Shown in pieces: positions 32,701 to 41,895 of a DNA stretch of 64,000 nucleotides. The notes beneath the pieces are model-generated. The model was not told the DNA's origin and did not search any database. It saw nothing but the letters and a program-made list of their open reading frames with translations. How positions within the stretch are numbered: the stretch's first letter is position 1; the number at the start of each line of letters is the position of its first letter. Position numbers and translations under genes: made by a program. Source of the DNA: Ophiodon elongatus (taxonomy: Eukaryota; Chordata; Actinopteri; Perciformes; Hexagrammidae); assembly GCA_016806645.1 (NCBI GenBank), contig JACSYO010002173.1, positions 1,567,501 through 1,631,500 on the forward strand. The letters run 5' to 3'.

Positions 32701-35609
32701 ATTAGATCTCCAGGTAGAGAGTTCCCCAGCTCAGGGGCCCAGACAGCAAAGGCCCGCTACTTAATTACATTCCACCACTGCAAATCACAATATTGAGCTC
32801 GTGTTTTTCAGCCTTTGACTTCATGTTTTAAAGTAGAGTAAATCTTCAAGTAAAAAAAGGGAAGTCAACAAAAAAGTTAACATTATTGAAAGTTTGACTG
32901 TTTTTGTTCACTCACAACGGTGTGTTTTTCCACCGTTTGGCTGTTTTCAGAGAAAAAGCTCTGATAAACCCGCTGTTTTCTTGCTAGCTAACTCTTGTCC
33001 AGCACTGAATAGCAGAAATAGAAGTTCAAGCGAAAGACTTAGCTGGATATTTCCCTCAGAAGTTGACGGAGACCAAAACACAGATGGACTTGGCTACATT
33101 CATTAAATGGACACAAACACAACTCTAAATGAAAACTAATGTTACTCCGTGTGTGCTAGCAAACATTTGCTAACAAGGTTGCCATATCATCCTTATGTGG
33201 GGCATAGACTAGTTACAGCTTGTTTCTGCGGCGTCCAAGTGAATAAAAAATTAAGATAAAAACCAGTAAATGCAGGCTAATGTATTAAAGTCAGAACAAT
33301 TAAATTAATATATTTAAATAATATATAAAGATATTTTATAAAGATATATTAATTTAATATATATAATAATTTAGATATATTAATTCATACATGCATATAA
33401 ATCAACAGTGTGAGATGGAAAAAATAAGAATGCAGTCAGATAACTGAGAAATATATTTATAAAGATATATAAAGTTATAAATGTGCCTAATATGTTAATA
33501 CTGTGGGCTATATAGGTGTTTTTTATTTAACTTTTTTTCTGTTCTTAATCCTGTGCTCATGTTTGGCTTATTAATGTATAGCTACTATAGGCAATTGTAT
33601 ATGTACTGTAAAAAGTGTTTTGTTATTTTTAACTTGAGAAACACTCTGGCTTGATCACTTACAGATAACAAACTAACTGATGAGCAGGATATAACGGACA
33701 TCAGCACTGAGGTGGCCAAACTGCAGGCTTCTTACAACACTTTAATCCAAAGCAGGGATGAAGCCAAGAAACAGCTGGCAAGAGAGATCAGTGAGCAGAA
33801 ACTTACCAAATGGGAGAATGATCACCAGAGTATAAGAATCAAATACTACGAAAAGCTGATTGACAAAATTCAAATGGAAATTTCAGCATTGAAGTCCAAC
33901 ATCCCAATGATTAGTAAGAGCTTCTTTTTTTTCACAGATTTTTTGTGTTATCAAGGTTTAAAAACATAATTATTGTGAAACATTACAACACATTATGTTT
34001 CCATTTTCTTTGGCACCAGAGGAGGGCTGCAGACATTGTCTACCAGGATGGACTTTCATGAACTCAGTGTGTTTCTACTTCGCATTCTCTGGTGCTATTT
34101 CACGCAGATCATGGCATGAGGCCAGACAATTCTGCAAAAACCAAGGAGGTGACTTGGCAGTGATAGACAGCAAAGAGAAACACGTAAGACTCAACATTTA
34201 GTCAACACATTGATATTCCTGGACAAACTCTGCAAGTCATTGTAATTCTCTTTTATAATGCTTTACATTTTATATCTGAGCAGTAAAAGAGGTCAATGAT
34301 AATTAATGTACTGTACGTGTATCCGAGGTGGAAGGTGTATTCAGATCCTTTACTTAAGTGAAAGTACTAATACCACACAGGTGAAATACTCAACTACAGG
34401 TAAAAGTCCTGCATTCCAAAATGCACTTCAGTAAAATTATGTATTAGCAGCAAAATTACCTTTAAATATGATGTAAAGTATTCATTGAGCAGTAAAATGT
34501 TCTGTCAGTATTTTACTATCACAGTATATATATATATATATGATGTTTTTAAATTAATATTACTGCTGCATCAATGTGTATGTTGCATTTTGATGTAGAT
34601 GTTTAAGGTTGTGCTAATTGTAACTCCTTATTATACTTTTAGGTATTTTAATCTATGCTTAATCGGTTAGTCGCGTTGCTGACCTGTGACAACCACGTAT
34701 CTCTAAAAAGTCCACTTTTCACAAGCTCAGAATAACATCTGTTTTCAGCTTTTGCAAAGATGCATTTTCCAACTGATCCAAGAGGATTTAAATAGTTTAT
34801 TTAACTCAAGAAGAATTCTCTCAACACACAAAGGAACACTTCATCTTTCACTTTCTCAAAACCATTCAAAAAAATCACCCAATCTTGAGATACGTGGTAT
34901 ACTCTGTGTAGGAAAGGTATGAAAAACTCCAATCTGTATGTAGTGGAGCATAAGTACAATATTTTCCTCTGAGATTAGTGGAGTAGAAGAATAAAGTAGC
35001 ATAACATGGAAATAAGTAAAGTACAAGTACCTCAAATTTACAGTACTTGAGTAAATATACTTATTACATTACCCCCTGAATGTATGTGTGTGTTTGTACA
35101 TTTCCGGTCCTGGCAGCTGGCAATAAGTCTCTTGATAAATGGTTATCGAGACGACTCTCAAATCATAGGCCACAGTGGCTTCTGGATCGGATTGAGCGAT
35201 ACGGAGGAGGAAGGGAATTGGAAATGGCTAGATGGAACAAGACTGAATGAGGGGTAACAGTTACATATGCGTAGACACAAAAAAATGCAAAAGATAATTA
35301 ATTTGAGTCAAATATTGTGATTGTAGAAACTGTTGCGATAACACATTCTCATAATTAAAGCTGTGGCAATGATCAATTTGTAATACCACTCATCAAAATC
35401 AATAAGTGATTAGTTTTAACATATTTATTATCGCTCACCAACCTATCATTTGATTCAGGTACTGGAACGATGGAGAGCCCAACAATTTGGGTACTGAGGA
35501 CTGTGCAGCGACGTATCCCAGAAGCAACCCATTCAAGGCCTGGAATGATGCTCCATGCCGTCATCACCTGAAATGGATTTGCCAAAGACCACCAATGTCT
35601 GCGAATTAA
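29733..35609 (+). CDS. C-type lectin receptor F (type II membrane, EPN/WND type)
   Basis: Six exons: 29733-29850, 30228-30344, 33665-33913, 34020-34183, 35117-35253 and 35459-35609; 311 residues, all lengths as in D and E. The tail is MEEVDNSGGTFHGS; the membrane segment is as in E; the neck is a coiled coil with SNIPMIS at its end. The lectin domain has GEPNNLG, TEDC and WNDAPC, the canonical mannose-type set. Exon 5 ends RLNEG where D and E have RPTEG. Intron 2 is longer because it holds a 1.6-kb Tc1 transposon. No stop or frameshift is seen. It is the last lectin gene before ttc8. Confidence 0.9.
30929..32541 (+). mobile_element. Tc1-like DNA transposon, about 1.6 kb with ~210-bp inverted repeats
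   Basis: It begins CAGGTGCATCTCAATGAATT and ends with the inverse, flanked by TA on each side (30927-30928 and 32542-32543). Both ends share about 210 bp of inverted repeat, including AATTTGGGGTTTTCATTAGC. It sits in intron 2 of F; the matching site in E is empty (CACATAAAAGC). It therefore inserted after E and F split, or was lost from E. Confidence 0.93.
31257..32250 (+). pseudogene. Tc1 transposase, broken by frameshifts
   Basis: The reading starts MGKTADLTVVQKTVIDLHK and continues in another frame at about 31391 (SGRKKCGRKRCTSNRDNH, the DNA-binding half). From about 31680 it continues in a third frame with the catalytic half (GPRVWRESGEAHNPSC, FQQDLAPTHTA). The first acidic block reads FSDKS instead of FSDES. 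A further frame change near 32010 destroys the region holding the last acidic residue of the triad. It encodes no active enzyme. Confidence 0.9.
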
Positions 35610-36456
35610 TGTGATATTTTAAAATCACATTTTGTTTTCAATTAATTGTTTGAATGAAGAATTAACTTGTTTTTAAAGACTTTTGATCACATTTTATTGT
35701 CATGTCAATATTTGTTGAAACTTCAAAATGGCAAGGACGGTCAAAATACCAAAAATACATTTGATTTATGAAATGAACTACAAAATGTAGGTTAACCATT
35801 AACTGTAATAAATATTTTTACTATGTACATATGAATTCCTACTATACAGATCTGTACATTAGGGTACCAGTTCATCAGGAAAACACCCAGCTATTGTACA
35901 TTCCTACAAGTCATATGTTGCGTAACAAAGCAACACTTAAAGTGTCAGTTATCATTGAGTTGTTAAGTTAAGCTTGCAGAAGTCACATTTATCATTATCG
36001 ATAATGAAGTATGATAATAAAATAATAACCAGTAAGAGTTAACTTAACTTAACCATTGGAGCTAATTCCCAAAACAGCTGTCTTGTTGGCCTTTTCAATT
36101 TTGTCAGAACAGTGTGAAAAGCAAACAACTACCAGTGACCAAGGATTCTGTATGTAAAAACAGCCATTGGATCAGAGGGCTCAAATGAGAATGGCCAAAA
36201 GAGTTCAAATGAACAAACAAGGCCAGTCACATCTGACAACTGGCAATATTAGTGTATACGTATCATTTGTTAAATAAACACAAATCAAAACTAAGGCCCA
36301 TTTGTTGATTTCCATGTCTGACTTACCTGCCAATCTCATTTGTAATACCTTTTTGTTCAGGAGTCTCATGGCTACCACTAGAGAGCAATATTTCTTATCT
36401 TTAACTACTGTATTATTCAAACCACACCTTTCCTTCTAAGCATGCTGGTCAGATGC
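35610..36456. other. Spacer between receptor F and ttc8, no gene
   Basis: AT-rich DNA holding the 3' flank of F (left part close to the flanks of D and E) and the 3' UTR of ttc8 on the other strand (right part). The two genes converge here. No ORF or RNA gene is supported. Confidence 0.6.
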
Positions 36457-39400
36457 TCACAACACTGCAAAGTGCTGCCGGAGTTGCTTCAGAAGCTGCT
36501 GAGTGTCGACATGCTCTGGGAAGGAGTCCTCAGACTTTTGGGCGGCAGTGTAGCTGCTTTGAAGGTCTCCAATCTGGAAACAAGACAAAATCATCACATC
36601 GGCAGACTGTATTGTGGAGATTACGCTTTTTCCCTTAAACTACTGCACTGTTTAGATATTAAGATATATTAAAGAGTGACAAATTACCTTTTCAGAGAGA
36701 ATGGAGAGATTGAAGTGTGGCTCATACATGTGAGGGGCCAGCGATGCAGCCGTCTGCAGGAACGCTTTAGACTGGATCAAAGACAGGACAAGCGTTAGTA
36801 TTGTCGACATTATACTGTTTATTTATAGTGGGGCATCTTCTAAATCAGACAGCTAAGACATCATTCTGCCAACTTATTAGCTCAGTTGCAGTTTAAGTGA
36901 AATTGAAGACTATAGCTGTTAGTGATTCATTCAACAATGCACATCAACAAACCTTCATGATATAATGCAGTGTTTCAGGCAGACTTTCAAGGCAACTAAA
37001 AGACTAAAATAATTGGTACTTCATGTGTGGTTTGACATCCAAACATCCCTACAAAATGTTAGTTGTGCACATAACTCCCATTTGAACTATCATTTATTAT
37101 CCAAAAACACACCTGTTTTCTTATCTCTGCATTTAGCTTTTGCGTGACGTATGTTAGCATAGCAGCATACAACTTCCAGCTGATGGCTGACTACTGTATC
37201 GTACGAATATTTTCAAACAATAAATTCTGTTCTGGGTCTTAATACATGCAATATTTAAGTTTAACAACAATAATGCCTTGACTTTAATGGTTCTTAAATA
37301 ATGTTTTAAAGGACACCAATTTGATCTAATTCCTCTTATTTAAACAGTGGCATAAAAGCGACATTACTCAAAGGTATATTTTCACCTGTTCGATACGTCC
37401 TTTGCGCAGCTCCAGCACAGCCAGGTTGTTGTAGGCCTCCGCATGGTCATTATTATAAGCCAAAGCCAGTTTAAAACACTGGTAGGCCAGTGTCAAGTCT
37501 CCAATGCCCTGTAAACATAGAACACGTGCACTTTGTTACCAACTCATGTATCCGTTGTAAGCTTGTGAGCTCTACTTTCTTTCATCATTATTAAATATTA
37601 TGAAATCAACCGACATTCTTTTGGGGATGGTGAACTCACCACAGCCACATGACCTATGTTGTACCACACATCAGCCTGCTCTTCATCACTGGCCACCAGG
37701 GCCTGAGCCCTCTCAAACGAGGACAGAGTCATGTCGTACTGCTGGGCGTAGAAGCAGCACAAGCCCAGGTTGTTGTACAGCTGGCAGTTATACACCCCCA
37801 TCTGAAGTAGCCGTCTAGCATCAGGAGAAAACGTATTGAATCACAGAAGGGATATCATTTCTCATAACATACAGTGCAACAATACATTACATAAATGGTG
37901 CATAAATGTGTATCTGACCTGTAGAATCGCAGGGCGATCTCAGGCTGATCGGTGTAGAAGTGATTGCTGCCTATACAGGCTATAGCCTCCACGTGAGTGT
38001 TGTCCTGCTTCAGGACGTCTTTGTAATACTCTGTGGCTGATGAGATGTTGTTCATCTCCTGTGGCAATGTCACAGTATAAACAGTACATATGGTTTCCTA
38101 TTTCATTTTGGCAGTTGTATTTGGAGTGAGAACTAAGTAGAAACTATAGTTAGGATCATGGGAACATACTGTACCTCATGTATGCGAGCGATTCCTGTTA
38201 GAAGAGTAACCTCGCCAGGAAAGTGGTCCAGACCTTGCTTGAAAAGGTTAAGCGCTGTTATTGGCTGATCGAGGCGCTGATACACCTGAAAACACACACA
38301 AGGTCCTTTATAGCTAACTTTTGGCATCAGGAAAAGAGTATTTTCCATCATGCAACAAATTGGTAATGTGTGACTACCTTCGCGAGGTAGAGATATGTAT
38401 CCACCACCTCTTTATGGTTGAGAGCTGATCTAAACTGTTTTTCTGCCTCTCGATATAAACCAAGCCTGCAAAGGTCAGAGACATTAATCATTACATAGAT
38501 TACAAAAATGATGCTTAAATGTCATAAATGTTGAGCTCCAACCAGTTGGATACCTGTAGTAGCATTTCCCCAGCTGAACTTTCCACCACCAGTCTTTAAA
38601 CTGAGCATGTTCAGTAGCTTGAGCAGCCAAATCTAAAGCCTGGATGATAAAATTAAAGTTTGTGTTTGCATGAATAATTGTTAACAATCTTACAATGTAA
38701 AACACATATTCTTCATGACTTAGATTTATAAAACACTTACATTTTTTACATCATTTTCATGATGGAAGATGTACTCAAACAATGTCTGAGAAGGAAACGT
38801 ATGGTTACTTGACATGTCAGAAAAAATTATGATCTTGACAAATTTTTGCAAGTGATCTCAATCTTACCCTGGATAAATGTGGTTTTTGGGAATACTTGGC
38901 CAGATTTAGTCTCGACAAGTTTATATATGGTCCTTCTGGATTGGTTAACATCGAAGCCTGGAGAAACAGGGAAACAAAATGTCATGCTGAATGTTTTAGG
39001 CTTTCTTCAGTGTCAATATAGCTAAAGAACTATTCAAAATAAACAAGTGCACTAGAAGATATTGGTACAGTGTAAATATAACATATTGTATTTGAAAATA
39101 CTATAAACAAAGATCAATAAAACACAAATATCATGTTGGAAATATTTTTTTAAGAAGATAATATTGATTATGTTCGCCCAAATTCAGTGGGCCGAGGCTG
39201 TGTTTCAATACAAGAGCTGTGGTGTATTTGTGTTTGCACATGGAGCCTTTCAGTCGATGCAGACTGACACGAGGAATATTTACTCACTGTTCCCAGACGA
39301 ATGAATCTGCCGGAAGCGCTGGTGACAGGACGAGCAGTGCTTGCAGTGCGTGGGGTCTTGATGGCCTGCTCCATTGTCCCAGGACGTCCTGACTGTGTGC

Positions 39401-40389
39401 TGGGCCTCACAAATCCTGTGATAGGACGCCCTGATTGGGTCAAAGGCCTGGAATACAGAAAAGATAATTCAGATCAGGTGTCTCCTACTTTGATGAAAAA
39501 GTCATCAATGATAAAATATCATGGTATTATACAATAATGTGCAGGGGAGACAGTACAGTACCTGACAGCCGGTGTGGGACCTCCACCCTGACTTGTTCCG
39601 GGGAGCCTCAGTGATGTTCCTGGTCCTGGAAGAAAGTCAAGTCTTATCAATCAAACAAATTTAACACTGGAGTAAATGTATGAATTATTCAATTTCTTAA
39701 CTTTAAGACGTTGAGAGGAGTTTACACCTACGTGCAACTTGAGCAATAGAGCTTTCGTCCAGCATCATCTCAGCTATCCCTTCCTGGTCGACCTCAATTT
39801 CATCGATGTATACCATCTCTGTGAGAGCGCGAGTTTTCAAGCTCCATGCAGCCTGAGAAATACACAAAGCTTCAGTCACATTGAGGGCCTCGGATGTAAA
39901 GGTGAACATGTAACAATCAGGACCCGAAGTATGAAAAAGGAAGGCACAGAGGAACAAGGTTACCTCTGAGATAGATAAGGAGGAGTCCTTGAGACAGCAT
40001 GCAATGAGTTAGTGAGAGAAGAAGAAAGATGAGGGGGTAATGAATATGGAAACTTGGTGCAGAGAAAAAGAAATATGGTGACCATAAACAAATGAGACAC
40101 ATGCGGATTCTACGCTACTGCTAATGAACACAACGTTACTTAAAGGACGTGGTGATAACCTTCAAAGACTCGACTAATCGGGATTACACACCAGGTCCTA
40201 CCGCTTTCCTAGCTAACAGGGAGACTCTCCTTCAGGAGTAATCGCTAGCATGCTAAGCTAGCTGCGCCACAGTACCTGGTCGTACGGGTTGTCTTGTAGT
40301 ATTTTAGTGCAAATGTCCGAACACTGTTGGAGCCTTCGCCTCCGGAAGTAGCTCAGCGCCAAAAACAAGGGGTCCATCGTCACCTCCAT
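36457..40389 (-). CDS. ttc8: Tetratricopeptide repeat protein 8 (BBS8), BBSome subunit
   Basis: Fourteen coding exons on the minus strand: 40389-40276, 39852-39732, 39625-39562, 39447-39288, 38957-38868, 38785-38741, 38639-38554, 38465-38378, 38285-38175, 38058-37919, 37814-37640, 37508-37386, 36771-36688 and 36573-36457; 505 residues, close to human TTC8 (about 515). The start reads MEVTMDPLFLALSYFRRR. The N-terminal part has the typical LTEMVYIDEIEVDQEG and QSGRPGTMEQAIKTPRTAS. The TPR array fills the rest (KDWWWKVQLGKCYYR, DNTHVEAIACIGSNHFY, ADVWYNIGHVAV, NDHAEAYNNLAVLE), and the end is LLKQLRQHFAVL. BBS8 helps the BBSome carry membrane proteins in and out of cilia; human mutations cause Bardet-Biedl syndrome and retinitis pigmentosa. 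The gene is divergent from eml5. Confidence 0.97.
39964..39987 (-). other. ttc8: Candidate 24-nt cassette microexon of ttc8 (place of mammalian exon 2A)
   Basis: In the first intron, on the minus strand, the text GCTGTCTCAAG is followed by 24 nt and then a GTAACC donor. The 24 nt are in frame with both neighbours and code DSSLSISE. Mammalian TTC8 has a photoreceptor-specific 30-nt exon (2A) at this same junction. The acceptor is only fair, so this is a guess that needs RNA data. Confidence 0.3.
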
Positions 40390-40477
40390 CGCTCAGCTGG
40401 GTAAAGTGTGACGTTAGGAGTGAAGGTCTGCTACTTCAGATGTTTAGATCATGGACGGCGAGGGAGACGCTTCCTCT

Positions 40478-40490
40478 GTCGCTGGGCAAC
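40478..40490. promoter_or_regulatory. X-box (RFX site) upstream of ttc8
   Basis: GTCGCTGGGCAAC fits the X-box pattern RYYNYY-N-RRNRAC as two half sites with a 1-bp spacer. It is 88 bp before the ttc8 ATG. RFX/DAF-19 control of BBS genes through X-boxes close to the start is well established. Binding here is inferred from sequence only. Confidence 0.6.
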
Positions 40491-40739
40491 GGCGGAGGAG
40501 GAGGGCGGGGCTTCACTGCTCTTCCTCTCTTCAAATATTGTCTTTTTTTTCTTTTCTTTTTTTACTATTTTTGTGTCATTTTCGTCTTTACAAAACTCAC
40601 ATCTATTGGGACATCTACGAATCTTAATGCATAATAGTTGTTGTATATTGTGACATATTATTAAAACAGTCTAATGTGTACATTTTATAAAATCCTTCTT
40701 ATTTTAGGGGTCTTTTTCGGTCTTTTTTTTTAAATGCAC

Positions 40740-40960
40740 ATACGATAAGATAAGATAAAATAAGAGAATCCTTTATTAGTCCCGCAGCAGGGAAATTTAC
40801 AGGATTACAGCAGCATACAGAAAGTGCAAACAAGAGACATAGTAAAATTAATCAAAACAAGTATTATAAATAAGTAATAAACAGTAAAGAATATTAACTA
40901 AGTAAAAAAGTAAAGTAAAAAAAAGGTAAAACAAAAATCCACAATAACTAAAATATAACT
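40740..40960. repeat. Dispersed repeat with (GATAA)n, probably a LINE or SINE 3' end
   Basis: It starts GATAAGATAAGATAAAATAAG and goes on with CCTTTATTAGTCCCGCAGCAG, a text that is frequent in percomorph genomes. Read on the minus strand it would be a 3' tail ending in TTATC units. It lies between the two promoters of ttc8 and eml5. Confidence 0.6.
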
Positions 40961-41439
40961 ACAAATATTATATGTTTGCAGGAGCATGACGGAGTTGTCG
41001 CCTCCAGCTTTTTATTCCTCGAAGATGAGTTCTGGGATCTGATTGGACGACACGAACGTCCGTCATCTTTGTGGGCGGCGCTTGTGGAATAACAGAGCAG
41101 CTCCATCTTTGCAGGCTTTGACAGGAGCTCTGACCTGTGTGGAGGAGGACCGCGAGCCCCGGGGGGAAGCAGTGGAAGTAGGCTCTCATCACGAGAACAG
41201 CAGCGTAGAAACCCGCTTCTTAAACAGAGATAGAGAGCGTTCATCTCACCGGACAGCGAGACTGCACATTCTCACATTTAGGCTTATGAAATGCCTCATT
41301 TCAACGCTTTCTCTGCACTGGTGGAAATCCGACGGATCTAATGGGACGCACGGGCTTAAAATAAATCCTTTTTGGTGAATGACACTATTTCAGAAACCCT
41401 ACGTGACAGCGACAGAGAGACACACGCGGAAGTGCGGAC

Positions 41440-41827
41440 ATGGCGGACAGAACTGCTCCCAAGTGCCACCTGAGACTGGAGTGGGTGTACGGGTACCGGG
41501 GACACCAGTGCCGCAACAACCTGTACTACACCGCCGCCAAGGAGATCGTCTATTTCGTGGCCGGTGTGGGAGTTGTATATAACACCCGGGAGCATAAGCA
41601 GAAATTTTACCTGGGGCACAACGATGACATAATCAGGTAAAGTAACGATGCACAGGACCGTTGGTTTCAGCACCTCGGACAGCGATGTCATTGTGGGTGC
41701 TGGTGTCACCTTGTGTCATGTAATATGATTTTTTTTTTTTTTTTACCTCACACACACAGCAGCATCCCCGTAGTGTGTGAGGGACTTCAGTGTCACTTCA
41801 GCAAGGCACACACTTTTCGCCAGAGGT

Positions 41828-41895
<68 letters not shown>

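Larger units (their letters stand above)
40390..41439. promoter_or_regulatory. Divergent promoter region between ttc8 and eml5
   Basis: About 1.05 kb between the two start codons. It has a GC box (GGGCGGGGC, 40503-40511) and an X-box on the ttc8 side, and a GC-rich stretch with an ETS-like GCGGAAGTG (41426-41434) next to the eml5 start. A dispersed repeat (about 40740-40960) lies in the middle, so the two promoters may work apart. Confidence 0.6.

Noticed and set aside
17154..35609. ITIM or ITAM motifs in the lectin tails
   Set aside because: The C tail has no tyrosine, and the single tyrosine of D, E and F (LHSYQEK) lacks the spacing of either motif.
37600..40653. Plus-strand ORFs across ttc8
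   Set aside because: They mirror the real minus-strand exons or the GC-rich promoter and have no support of their own.
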